A DNA stretch of 64,000 nucleotides from Streptomyces sp. NBC_01244 (lineage in GTDB: Bacteria; Actinomycetota; Actinomycetes; Streptomycetales; Streptomycetaceae): assembly GCF_035987325.1 (NCBI RefSeq), contig NZ_CP108488.1, positions 8,246,001-8,310,000 of the forward strand, in the 5' to 3' direction. The translations under genes and the position numbers were made by a program. Below are positions 54,592 through 63,053 of this stretch, piece by piece. The notes under the pieces are model-generated. The model was not told the DNA's origin. It made no database searches and was given only the letters and a program-made list of their open reading frames with translations. Within the stretch, counting starts at the first letter, position 1. The number at the start of each line of letters is the position of its first letter.

Positions 54592-56229
54592 TCAGCGCCC
54601 TGCGGGATGGTGCAGGCGACGCCAGTAGCCCGCGAGGTCACCGACTGCGGTGGTGACCGAGTCGAAGGCCATCGTCGTGCGGGTGTCCTGGTGGTAACGA
54701 CCCCACTGCGGCATGGGGTCGTGCTGGGGGTCGCCGGTGCGGATGAAGGAGATCCAGGCCGTGTGCATCGTCGAGGCGAGACCGTCACGGACCCGGGGGT
54801 TCAGCCCCGCCAGGAACGGCGCCTGCGCCCACTTGTCGAAGTTGTCGAACACGAACGGCAGCTCCAGGCAGTGCGCGGCTGCGAGTTGACCGCCGTGCGC
54901 GGGCGTCGGCAGGTTGAACTGGTACGCCCAGACCGGGCGCCCACGGGCCGCCCGCCGTTCGGCCAAAGCCACGGCGGGCATGCGGAACAGCTCGTCGGTG
55001 ATCAGGTCCATCAGCACGTCCACGGGGCGGGCGCCCGGCCGGGCCTGTGCGTACGCGGTGTACGCCTGCTCCGCCCGGTTCCCGAAGGTGTCCCGCGCCC
55101 TGGCGACCACCTGCTCCCTGGTCGCGGCGGCGTACGGCTCGCTCAGCGCGAAGGCGAAGTTGGCCTCCTCCCTGGTCCAGCCGATCATGACGTCGATGTC
55201 CGCCCCGGCGCCGCCGAGCAGCAGGTCGGAGGGGTCGCGGTCCAGCGTGACCCCGTCGAGCACCGGCAGGAACGGGGTCGACCAGTAACCCCACCGTCCG
55301 GTGCGCCCGAACATCTCGAAGGTGGCGGCGATCAGCCGCGGCCAGGGCACGGCCCGCAGCTCCGTCACGTTCCTTGCCCCCAGGATGTCCAGGAAAGCGG
55401 CGGTGCGCTCGAGGGATTCGGCACGTGTGGGGATCTTCAGCCCGAGCGGCGGGCTCTGCAGGATGGCGCGCCGGAACAGCGGGCGGCCCGGTCGCTGGCC
55501 GGCGCGGGAGCCGGCCAGTGCCGCGACCGACAGCGCGCCGCCGGACTGGCCGGCGAGGGTGATGTCGTCGGGGTCGCCGCCGAACGCGGCGATGTTGTCC
55601 CGCACCCAGCGCAGCGCGGCGAGTTGGTCGGTGAGCCAGAAGTTCCCCCCGGCGCCGTCCTCGCCGAAGTAGAGGTAACCCAGGGGTCCGAGGCGGTAGT
55701 TGATGGTCACGACGACGAGGTCACCGTCGCGCGAGAAGGTCTCGCCGGAGTAGTTCGGCATCGAGCCGGAGCCGGAGATGAAGCCGCCGCCGTGGATCCA
55801 CACCATGACCGGCCGCTTGGCGTCGTCGGTTCCGGGCGTCCAGACGTTGAGGGTGAGGCAGTCCTCGTCGAAGGGGGGCGAGCCGTGGGTGCCGAGCACC
55901 TGGTCGCCTCCCTCCCGGTAGGGCTGCGGGGCGCTCGGGCCGAAGGCGGTCGCGTCGCGCGTGCCCTGCCAGCCGGGGTGGGGTCGGGCCGGCCGCCATC
56001 GGAGGGCGCCGACCGGCGGCGCCGCGTAGGGAACGCCCTTGAACACGGCGAGACCCCCTTCCGTGCTTCCGCGCAGTCGGCCCGAGGGCAGTTCCACGAC
56101 GGGTGAGGACTCGGCCGTGCGCGGGGCGGCCTGCGCCGCGCCCCCGCCCGCCACCCCGGCGAACAGTGCGGTGCCTGCCAACACCCCGCTGTTCTTGAGG
56201 ACTTTGCGCCGTGATGGATCGTCGGTCAT
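54592..56229 (-). CDS. Exported carboxylesterase (type B, COesterase family)
   Basis: A 545-residue enzyme with a twin-arginine signal (PSRRKVLKNSGVLAGTALFAGVAGGGAAQAA). The type B esterase landmarks are VFKGVPYAAPPVGALRWRPARP, EDCLTLNVWTP, oxyanion MVWIHGGGF and the nucleophile elbow LAGQSGGALSVAALA, where Gln replaces the usual Glu of GESAG. The C-terminal part has LPFVFDNF and WISFIRTGDP. It hydrolyses carboxylic esters outside the membrane. ATG 56229 has GGGAG eight bases upstream. A relation to the cyclodipeptide genes downstream is possible but a hairpin lies between. Confidence 0.88.
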   Translation of the reverse strand: MTDDPSRRKVLKNSGVLAGTALFAGVAGGGAAQAAPRTAESSPVVELPSGRLRGSTEGGLAVFKGVPYAAPPVGALRWRPARPHPGWQGTRDATAFGPSAPQPYREGGDQVLGTHGSPPFDEDCLTLNVWTPGTDDAKRPVMVWIHGGGFISGSGSMPNYSGETFSRDGDLVVVTINYRLGPLGYLYFGEDGAGGNFWLTDQLAALRWVRDNIAAFGGDPDDITLAGQSGGALSVAALAGSRAGQRPGRPLFRRAILQSPPLGLKIPTRAESLERTAAFLDILGARNVTELRAVPWPRLIAATFEMFGRTGRWGYWSTPFLPVLDGVTLDRDPSDLLLGGAGADIDVMIGWTREEANFAFALSEPYAAATREQVVARARDTFGNRAEQAYTAYAQARPGARPVDVLMDLITDELFRMPAVALAERRAARGRPVWAYQFNLPTPAHGGQLAAAHCLELPFVFDNFDKWAQAPFLAGLNPRVRDGLASTMHTAWISFIRTGDPQHDPMPQWGRYHQDTRTTMAFDSVTTAVGDLAGYWRRLHHPAGR

Positions 56230-56273
56230 GGTGCTTCACTCCCTGACTGATCATGGGCCCGTCGCCGGAAAGA

Positions 56274-56301
56274 GGTATAGCGAGAATTTGACGGGGGTCA
56301 G
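56274..56301 (-). promoter_or_regulatory. Promoter candidate for the carboxylesterase
   Basis: On the minus strand CTGACC (56301-56296) is followed after 16 bases by TATACC (56279-56274), 44 bases before the start codon. This is a fair match to a housekeeping-type promoter. Confidence 0.35.
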
Positions 56302-56368
56302 TATTGCTCCATGTCCGGGGTGCGGGTCAAGGGGGCGGGGTGGGCGAGGGCGCATATCTTGCGAAGTA

Positions 56369-56398
56369 TTGACGGCCGTCGTAAAAGCGCGATAGACA
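56369..56398 (+). promoter_or_regulatory. Promoter candidate for the branched-chain amino-acid-type importer
   Basis: TTGACG at 56369-56374 and TAGACA at 56393-56398 are spaced by 18 bases, close to the actinobacterial housekeeping consensus. The first gene of the operon begins 128 bases later, leaving room for a leader. Confidence 0.5.
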
Positions 56399-56525
56399 CG
56401 TGTCACTTCGGTCGGCGGTCAGGTCACCCCTGAGAGCCGGACCCATCGCGCCTGGGACTCCCCAAGGCGGTCCCCATCAGCAACATCAGGCCCTCCAGGG
56501 CCGGTTGACAACGTACGGAGTTCCC

Positions 56526-57707
56526 ATGGCAGGTCGGTTTCGTCCCGTTGGTCTGGTCGCCGCATCGACGGCGCTCTTGCTGACCACGGCATGTGGTGGT
56601 GCGAGCCTCGGGACCGGTGAGGACGACCAGAGCGGCCCCCTGAAGATCGGGCTCCTCGTCCCGCAGTCGGGGACCTACAAGTCGCTGGGCGACGACATGA
56701 AGCAGGGCTTCGAGCTCTACGTCGCGCAGCACGGCGGCAAGCTCGGCGGCCGCGAGGTGGAGATCGTCGTCGCGGACGAGGGGGAGACGGCGGACTCGGG
56801 CAAGGCGGCGGCGGAGAAGCTGGTCAAGCAGGACCGGGTGCTCGCCGTGAGCGGGGTGGTGAGCTCGGCCACCATCAACGGGGTCAAGGACCTGTTCGAG
56901 ACCGGCAAGGTCCCGCTCGTCGGCTCGAACGCCTCGCCCACGACACTGACCGGGACCAAGTACATCTGGCGCACCTCATACGTCAACGACGAACCGGGCA
57001 AGGCGCTCGGCAAGCACGTGGCCGAGCGGGCCGGCGGCCCCGTCTTCCTGATCGCCGCGGGATACCAGGCGGGCAAGGACGAGGTGGAGGGCTTCAAGTC
57101 CACCTTCCTCCCGGCGGGCGGCAAGCAGGCGGCGGAGGAGGTCTACACGCCGTTCCCGGGGACCAAGAACTTCCAGCCGTACCTCGCGCAGATCGAGAAG
57201 TCCGGAGCGAAGGCCGTCTTCTGTTTCTACGCCGGCGGTGCGGCCGTCGACTTCGTCAAGCAGTACCGGGACTTCGGACTGGCCGGCAAGATCCCGCTCT
57301 ACGCGCCCGGCTTCCTCACCGAAGGCGGCGTGCTCAAGGGACAGGGAGACGCGGCCAACGGCATCCTCACGGCACTCAACTACAGCGCGGACCTGGACAA
57401 TTCCGCCAACAAGCAGTTCGCGCCGGCGTACACGGCCGCCCACGGCACGGCCCCGACCACGTACGCGATGGCATCCTGGGACGCGGCGCAGGTCCTCGAC
57501 AAGGCGATCAAGGCGGCCGGTTCCACAGGTTCCACGGTGAGCTCAGCATCGGTCAACGCGGCCATCGCCCAGGTGGGGGACATCGACAGCCCGCGCGGAA
57601 CCTGGCGGTTCAACAGCGGCGGGACGCCCGTCCAGCCCTGGTACCTGCGTGAGGTCAAGCAGGGTGCCAACACCGTCAGTTCCGAGCTCGGAAGACTGGG
57701 CGGCTGA
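56526..57707 (+). CDS. Branched-chain amino-acid-type ABC transporter, lipoprotein binding protein
   Basis: A 393-residue LivJ/LivK-type (HAAT family) binding protein. It has signal peptide and lipobox TTAC with Cys23, then LKIGLLVPQSGTYKSLGDDMKQGFELYV, EIVVADEGETADSGKAAAEKLV, VGSNASPTTL and PLYAPGFLTEGGVL. The ligand may be a branched-chain amino acid or another small amide or aromatic acid; the family is broad. ATG 56526 has GGAG six bases upstream. It heads a complete five-gene importer. Confidence 0.9.
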   Translation: MAGRFRPVGLVAASTALLLTTACGGASLGTGEDDQSGPLKIGLLVPQSGTYKSLGDDMKQGFELYVAQHGGKLGGREVEIVVADEGETADSGKAAAEKLVKQDRVLAVSGVVSSATINGVKDLFETGKVPLVGSNASPTTLTGTKYIWRTSYVNDEPGKALGKHVAERAGGPVFLIAAGYQAGKDEVEGFKSTFLPAGGKQAAEEVYTPFPGTKNFQPYLAQIEKSGAKAVFCFYAGGAAVDFVKQYRDFGLAGKIPLYAPGFLTEGGVLKGQGDAANGILTALNYSADLDNSANKQFAPAYTAAHGTAPTTYAMASWDAAQVLDKAIKAAGSTGSTVSSASVNAAIAQVGDIDSPRGTWRFNSGGTPVQPWYLREVKQGANTVSSELGRLGG

Positions 57708-57708
57708 C

Positions 57709-58587
57709 ATGTCCGGATGGTTGGACGGCAACTTCGTCAGCGTCATCGACGGGGTCGCCTTCGGTCTGCTGCTGTTCACGATCGCGGTCGGACTCTCCCT
57801 GGTCTTCGGCATGATGGACGTGCTCAACCTCGCGCACGGCACGCTCTACCTGGCCGGGGCCTACGTCGCCTACGCCCTGTCCGACGGGACCCTGACGGGT
57901 CTCCTCCTCGCACTCCTGGCGGGCGCCCTGGTGGGCACCATGGGCGGGGCCGCGCTGACCTTCCTCACCCAGCCCCTGGCCCGCCGCGGGCACCTGGACC
58001 AAGCCGTCCTGACGCTCGGCATCACCTTCATCGTGGCCGACCTCCTCTCCGCGGCCTTCGGCGCGGACGTACTGCCCACGGACCCGCCCGAGGTCCTGCG
58101 CGGGACGGTCGGCCTCCTCGGCCACGCCTATCCGGTCTACCGGCTCGTGTTCATCGCCGTCGCGGCCGGCCTCGCGCTCCTCGTGTACCTCGTCTTCGAG
58201 CGCAGCTCGCTCGGAGCCCTCGTGCGGGCCACCGTCGCCGACCGGGACATGGTCCGCGCGCTCGGTGTCGACATCCGCAAGGTGCTCTACGGGGTCTTCG
58301 CGTCCGGCGCCGCCCTGGCGGCCGTCGGCGGAGTCCTCGGGGCGCCGATCCTCGGCCCCGGGCCGGGCGTCGACGAGACGGTCCTCGTCCTCTCCCTCGT
58401 CGTCGTGGTCGTGGGGGGACTCGGATCGGTGCGCGGCGCACTCGCCGGGGCGCTCCTGATCGGCCAGGTGCAGACCCTCGGGGTGGCGCTGCTCCCGGAG
58501 TACGCACCGTTCCTCCTCTTCGGCACCATGCTGCTCGTACTCGTGGTCCGCCCGCACGGCTTGGTCGCGTCGGCGGTGCGCGCATGA
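57709..58587 (+). CDS. livH: HAAT-family ABC permease, LivH type
   Basis: A 292-residue permease with about eight helices. VGLSLVFGMMDVLNLAHGTLYLAGAYVAY is the LivH hallmark near the N-terminus, and VVVVGGLGSVRGALAGALLIGQVQTLG closes the channel part. ATG 57709 follows the binding-protein stop directly. It pairs with the LivM-type protein encoded next. Confidence 0.9.
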   Translation: MSGWLDGNFVSVIDGVAFGLLLFTIAVGLSLVFGMMDVLNLAHGTLYLAGAYVAYALSDGTLTGLLLALLAGALVGTMGGAALTFLTQPLARRGHLDQAVLTLGITFIVADLLSAAFGADVLPTDPPEVLRGTVGLLGHAYPVYRLVFIAVAAGLALLVYLVFERSSLGALVRATVADRDMVRALGVDIRKVLYGVFASGAALAAVGGVLGAPILGPGPGVDETVLVLSLVVVVVGGLGSVRGALAGALLIGQVQTLGVALLPEYAPFLLFGTMLLVLVVRPHGLVASAVRA

Positions 58588-59573
58588 GCCCGTCCGCAAC
58601 CGCGGGCACCGCGGGCACCACCACCCGGCGGAGGCTGTCCGCGACCGCCGTGGCCGGTGCTCTCGCCGTGGCCCCCTTCGTGCTCGGCCCGTACGCGATC
58701 GGCACGCTGTCGCGGATCCTGGTGTTCGCCCTCCTCGTGCTCAGCGTGAACCTGCTCACCGGCCTGACCGGGCTGCCCACCCTCGGCCAGTCCGCCTACT
58801 TCGGCGTCGGCGCCTATGCCGCGGCCATCACCGCGACACGGATCACCGACATCGGGGTGCTCCAACTCCTCGTCGCCGCAGGCGTCTCCGCGCTGGTGGC
58901 GGTACCCACGGGATGGCTGGCCGTGAGGGCCCGGGGCGTGGTCTTCCTGATGCTCACCCTGGCCATCGGCGAAATCGTCTACAGCGCCGCCGTCAACTGG
59001 AAGTCGCTGACGAACGGCACCGACGGGATGTCGGGCATCCCGCCCGTCGTACCCCTGCCCGGCATGCCCGCCCTGGAGCTCGACGGGCTGGTCTACTTCT
59101 ACGTCCTGGCCGTGTTCCTGCTGCTCTTCGCGGCGGTCTCCCGCTTCGGCTCGACCTCCTTCGCCCTCGCCCTGCGCGGCATCCGCGACAACGAGCCCCG
59201 CATGCGGGCGATCGGCTACCCCACCCAGCGCTACGCCCTGACCGTCTACTGCGGCGCCGCCGCACTGGCCGGCGCCGCCGGGGCCCTGTGGGTATCGGTA
59301 CAGCGGTTCGTCTCGCCCGGCGACGCCGGTTTCGAGATCGCCGCACTGGCCCTGCTGGCCGTCGTCATCGGAGGCTCCGGCTCGATGCCGGGAGCCTGCG
59401 CCGGAGCCGCGCTCGTCTGGCTCACCCGCGACTACCTCGGAAACCTCGAAGCCGTCGCCGGACGCGGGCCGCTGCTGCTCGGACTGCTCTTCGTCACCGC
59501 CGTCTACGCGCTGCCCCGGGGACTGGCCGGCGTACGGATCCCGCGCAGGCTCATCCGAAGGAGGACGGCGTGA
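58584..59573 (+). CDS. livM: HAAT-family ABC permease, LivM type
   Basis: A 329-residue permease with LSVNLLTGLTGLPTLGQSAYFGVGAYAAAI (LivM signature), LRGIRDNEPRMRAIGYPTQRYALTVY and VVIGGSGSMPGACAGAALV. The first ~20 residues are a Ser/Thr/Ala-rich tail. ATG 58584 overlaps the LivH stop (ATGA). It forms the heterodimeric channel with LivH. Confidence 0.9.
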   Translation: MSPSATAGTAGTTTRRRLSATAVAGALAVAPFVLGPYAIGTLSRILVFALLVLSVNLLTGLTGLPTLGQSAYFGVGAYAAAITATRITDIGVLQLLVAAGVSALVAVPTGWLAVRARGVVFLMLTLAIGEIVYSAAVNWKSLTNGTDGMSGIPPVVPLPGMPALELDGLVYFYVLAVFLLLFAAVSRFGSTSFALALRGIRDNEPRMRAIGYPTQRYALTVYCGAAALAGAAGALWVSVQRFVSPGDAGFEIAALALLAVVIGGSGSMPGACAGAALVWLTRDYLGNLEAVAGRGPLLLGLLFVTAVYALPRGLAGVRIPRRLIRRRTA

Positions 59574-60343
59574 CAGACCAAGACCAAGACCAAGGCCACG
59601 GTCTACTGGAACTGCGCGGGGTATCCCGGCACTTCGGATCCTTCCGAGCCCTGGACGAGGTGGACCTGACGGTCCGGCCCGGCGCCCGGCACGCCGTCAT
59701 CGGACCGAACGGCGCGGGCAAGTCCACCCTGTTCGGCCTGATCTCGGGCACCTTGCCGGCCACCGCCGGAACCATCCTCGTCGACGGACGGGACGTGACC
59801 CGGCTGCCCGTACACCGCCGGGTCGGGCTCGGCGTCGCGGCGACCTTCCAGCACTCCAGCCTCTTCATGCGCGAAACCGTGCTGGAGAACGTGCTGCTCG
59901 CCGTGGTGCGCCGCATCGGTAGCCGGCCCGGTTCCCGGGCCGGGAACCGGGCCGCGGCGATCGCGCAGGCACACGAACTCCTCGCCCGGGTGGGCCTGCC
60001 CACCCGGCACGACCTCCCGGCAGCCGAGCTCTCGCACGGCGAGCGGCGCCAGCTGGAGGTCGCGGTGGCGCTGGGGACCGAACCCCGGCTGCTCCTCCTG
60101 GACGAACCGGCCGCCGGCATGTCGCCGGCGGAGACGGCGCGGCTCACCGAACTGATCGCCGCCCTACCGAGGGAGGTGACCGTACTCCTCATCGAGCACG
60201 ACCTCGACATGGTCTTCGAACTCGCCGACACGGTGACGGTCATGCACCTCGGCAGACACCTGAAGACCGGCTCCCCGGACGAGGTGCGCGCCTCCACCGA
60301 AGTCCAGACCGCCTACCTGGGCACCATGGAGGTCACCTCGTGA
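59570..60343 (+). CDS. livG: HAAT-family ABC ATPase, LivG type
   Basis: A 257-residue ATPase: Walker A GPNGAGKST, signature LSHGERRQLEVAVAL, Walker B LLLLDEPAAGMSPAE and the switch His in LLIEHDLDMVF. The C-terminus has the LivG tail (GSPDEVRASTEVQTAYLG). GTG 59570 overlaps the LivM stop and has GGAGGA upstream. The N-terminus starts with a short Asp-Gln repeat (TDQDQDQG). Confidence 0.92.
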   Translation: MTDQDQDQGHGLLELRGVSRHFGSFRALDEVDLTVRPGARHAVIGPNGAGKSTLFGLISGTLPATAGTILVDGRDVTRLPVHRRVGLGVAATFQHSSLFMRETVLENVLLAVVRRIGSRPGSRAGNRAAAIAQAHELLARVGLPTRHDLPAAELSHGERRQLEVAVALGTEPRLLLLDEPAAGMSPAETARLTELIAALPREVTVLLIEHDLDMVFELADTVTVMHLGRHLKTGSPDEVRASTEVQTAYLGTMEVTS

Positions 60344-61047
60344 AACCGCTCCTGAGCATGCGCGGGCTCCGCTCCGGCTACGCCGGGGGCGTCGTCCTCG
60401 GCGGTGTGGACCTGGACCTCGACGCGGGCGGGACCGTCGCCCTCCTCGGGCGGAACGGCGTCGGGAAGACCACCCTCATATCGACGGTCATGGGACTCGT
60501 CCGCCCCTACGAAGGCAGCGTCGTCCTCGACGGCCGCGAGCTCGCCGGCGCCCGGGTCGACGTGATCGCCCGGGCAGGGGTCGGCGTCGTTCCCCAGGGG
60601 CGCAGGGTCTTCGCCCCGCTGACCGTGGACGAACACCTGACGATCGCCTCCCGGCGCCCGGCGCGCGGCCCCTGGACCAGGACCCGCGTCCTCGACCTGC
60701 TGCCTCGGCTGGGGGAGCGGCTCGGCCACCGCGGTGACCAGCTCTCCGGCGGAGAACAGCAGATGCTCGCGATCGCCAGGGCCCTGCTGGGCAATCCGCG
60801 CCTGCTGCTCCTCGACGAGCCGTCCGACGGCCTCGCTCCGGCGATCGTCGCCCAAGTGGGCGAGGTGATCCGCGAGGTGAGCGCGCAGGGCATGTCGGTC
60901 GTCCTCGTCGAGCAGAACCTGGGACTCGCCCTCTCCGTCGCCGGGAGCGTGGCGGTCATGCAGAAGGGAGTCATCGTCCACCAGGCGGCCGGCGCCGATT
61001 TCGCGTCCCGTCCCGAAGACCTACGGCGCCTGCTGGGCGTCGACTGA
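60340..61047 (+). CDS. livF: HAAT-family ABC ATPase, LivF type
   Basis: A 235-residue ATPase with Walker A GRNGVGKTT, the LivF-specific VGVVPQGRRVFAPLTVDEHL, signature LSGGEQQMLAIARAL, Walker B LLLLDEPSDGLAPA and VVLVEQNLGLAL. GTG 60340 overlaps the LivG stop. It completes the importer, unlike the three sugar importers, which lack ATPases. Confidence 0.92.
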   Translation: MKPLLSMRGLRSGYAGGVVLGGVDLDLDAGGTVALLGRNGVGKTTLISTVMGLVRPYEGSVVLDGRELAGARVDVIARAGVGVVPQGRRVFAPLTVDEHLTIASRRPARGPWTRTRVLDLLPRLGERLGHRGDQLSGGEQQMLAIARALLGNPRLLLLDEPSDGLAPAIVAQVGEVIREVSAQGMSVVLVEQNLGLALSVAGSVAVMQKGVIVHQAAGADFASRPEDLRRLLGVD

Positions 61048-61457
61048 GCCCGCCACCGCGACCGCGGTGAAGGCCGGCCCGCCCCCGACACGTGTAGCCC
61101 GACGTTGTTGAGGCCGTCGTGAGCGACGCGCAGCGGGGTGAGGGCGGCGTCATCCCTGGTTTGCGGCCCGGGAAGGCCGCGATTCGCGTGGACACCCTCT
61201 ACGGCGTTCTCGCGGGCCGCTCGAGGAGAAGCGGGCGGTGACCTTGCAGGAGGAAACGGTCAGGGCGTCAGGCGCCGCATGTCGACGGCAATCTCGTGAG
61301 CGAGTTGCGGGACGGGCACCGGGGGATTGCTGCATGCGGCTGAATATGGCTGCGCGCAGTTTAAGCGCCTCGCCTTCCGGTGGGTGTGAGCGTGATAGGA
61401 GTCGGACGCACACCCCGCCGGGATCTCCAGCGGGGGTATCGGAGGCGAGGCAATTTC
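61048..61457. other. Gap between the Liv importer and the ACP gene
   Basis: No gene could be supported in these 410 bases. A short hairpin (CACCGCG/CGCGGTG, 61054-61069) seven bases after the livF stop may end that operon. A conserved-looking frame at about 61104-61242 on the + strand (VIPGLRPGKAAIRVDTLYGVLAGR) could be a gene remnant but has no start or family. The last 130 bases are lower in GC and probably hold the ACP promoter. Confidence 0.5.
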
Positions 61458-61748
61458 ATGGGTTCTCAAATCATCGAGGAATTCACCGAGGCGCACCTGA
61501 AGGAGCTGCTCCAGTCACATTTTCAGATCGATCCGATGAGATTGGACGGTTCCGTCAGGTTTTCTGAATTGGAGCTGGATTCGATTGCGGTCATGGAATT
61601 GGTTGTGGTGATCGAAGAGCAGACCGGGGTCGATGTGCAGGAACACCTCCTGGAACACATGACCTTGGACACCACAGTCGCCCAGGCGGTCGAAGCCGTG
61701 GCCCAGGCCTTGCGCAGCACCGGAGCCTCCCAGAAGAGCGGCGGATGA
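61458..61748 (+). CDS. Acyl carrier protein
   Basis: A 96-residue acidic, helical protein. The phosphopantetheine site is Ser42 in FSELELDSIAVMELVVVIEEQTGV, an ELDS-I variant of the usual DSL. Helix 1 is FTEAHLKELLQSHFQ. It should carry acyl groups as thioesters for the ketosynthase whose ATG overlaps its stop. Spacing and length fit discrete type II ACPs of secondary metabolism rather than the housekeeping AcpP, whose motif is normally D-S-L. ATG 61458 has GAGG about nine bases upstream. The codon use is less GC-biased than that of the neighbours. Confidence 0.87.
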   Translation: MGSQIIEEFTEAHLKELLQSHFQIDPMRLDGSVRFSELELDSIAVMELVVVIEEQTGVDVQEHLLEHMTLDTTVAQAVEAVAQALRSTGASQKSGG

Positions 61749-62968
61749 GCCGTCACGCGGTGGCCGTGACCGGTCTGGGAATGGTCACACCCGCAGGCGT
61801 CGGCGTCGGCGCCACCTGGGACCGCCTGTGCGGCGGTGCCCCCACGGGCACCCACGATCCTTTGCTGGACGGGCTGCCGGTGAGCATCTCCTGTCAGGTC
61901 GCTGATGCCGACCTGGCGGCTGCTCTGGATCCCGGCGTGGCATGGCGTACCGACCGGTTCATCCGGTTCGCTCACGCAGCGGCCAGGGAAGCCGTCGTCG
62001 ACGCCGGGCTCGACCCCGCACTGTGGGACGGCAGCCGCGTAGCAGTGGTGATCGGTACGGGAGGCACGAGCCACGACACGACCTTGAAGGTCTGCCAGAC
62101 CATGGAGAAGGGCCGGCTCCTGTCGCTGATGCCCACCACCCTGCCACGCAGCTTGCCGAACATGGCCGCCGGCGAGGTCGGGACCATGCTCGGGGCGCTG
62201 GGCCCCACCCTGGGCATCACCACCGCCTGTGCCTCCGGTGCCAGCGCCATCGGCATCGCGAGCATGCTGATCCGGTCGGGTGCGTGCGACATCGCCGTGG
62301 CCGGTGGGGCCGACTCCGGCCGCAACCGGTTGGCGTCGGCACTCTTCTGGAGAATGGGCGCGCTGTCCACCCGCGTCCACGACCCGGCCGGCGCGTCCCG
62401 TCCTTTCGACGCCGAACGGGACGGCTTCCTCCTGTCCGAGGGCGCCGGAATCCTCGTACTCGAACGGGCCGAGCACGCCCGAGCCCGACGGGCACGGGAG
62501 TATGCCCGACTCACCGGCTACGGCCTGTCGGGCGACGCCCACAACCCGACGAACCCCCATCCGCAGGGCGACGGCGCGGTGCGGGCCATCACTGACGCCC
62601 TGGCCGGCGCCGACCTCGCAGCGGACGACGTGGGACACGTCAACGCCCACGCCAGTGCCACACAGCTGAACGACCGTGCGGAAGCCACGGCGCTGCGCCG
62701 GGTCTTCGTCACCCCGCCACCTGTCACCGCGGCCAAGAGCGTCCTGGGGCATTTGCTCGGAGCCGCCGGGGCTGTGGAAGCCGTCTGCTCGGTGCTTTCC
62801 CTGCACCACCAGCTCATTCCGCCCACCGCCAACCTCGACCGGATGGATCCGGAGATCGACCTCGACGTCGTCACCAAAGTGCCACGCCCCGCCCGGCTGG
62901 ATGCGGTCCTGTCCAACTCCTTCGGTTTCGGTGGCCAGAACGCGGCACTCGTCTTCCAGCGCCCCTGA
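61745..62968 (+). CDS. Beta-ketoacyl-ACP synthase, KAS II/FabF-like
   Basis: A 407-residue condensing enzyme. The nucleophile is Cys162 in GITTACASGASAIGIA, the first His is His302 in HVNAHASATQLND and the second is His336 in KSVLGHLLGAAGAVEA. FGFGGQNAAL near the C-terminus is also typical. The usual NAHGTST is changed to NAHASAT. It elongates an acyl chain carried by the ACP, probably with malonyl-ACP. ATG 61745 overlaps the ACP stop. With the next gene it suggests a specialised fatty acyl or type II polyketide route. Confidence 0.9.
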   Translation: MSRHAVAVTGLGMVTPAGVGVGATWDRLCGGAPTGTHDPLLDGLPVSISCQVADADLAAALDPGVAWRTDRFIRFAHAAAREAVVDAGLDPALWDGSRVAVVIGTGGTSHDTTLKVCQTMEKGRLLSLMPTTLPRSLPNMAAGEVGTMLGALGPTLGITTACASGASAIGIASMLIRSGACDIAVAGGADSGRNRLASALFWRMGALSTRVHDPAGASRPFDAERDGFLLSEGAGILVLERAEHARARRAREYARLTGYGLSGDAHNPTNPHPQGDGAVRAITDALAGADLAADDVGHVNAHASATQLNDRAEATALRRVFVTPPPVTAAKSVLGHLLGAAGAVEAVCSVLSLHHQLIPPTANLDRMDPEIDLDVVTKVPRPARLDAVLSNSFGFGGQNAALVFQRP

Positions 62969-63053
62969 CATCGCCTGATCACCCGGGGCACGCCGAGCGG
63001 ATCGAGCACCGGAATCCGGCACCGACCGCCCGCCTCCGGGTCGAAAGTCTGTG

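Noticed and set aside
57709..61047. Urea importer (UrtBCDE) instead of amino-acid type
   Set aside because: The ATPases and permeases fit both, but there is no urease or urea gene nearby and the binding protein looks like general LivJ/LivK; left as HAAT type.
61080..61245. Possible transposase or gene remnant between livF and the ACP gene
   Set aside because: A frame on the + strand looks protein-like for about 45 residues, but there is no start, no motif and no terminal repeat, so I cannot name it.
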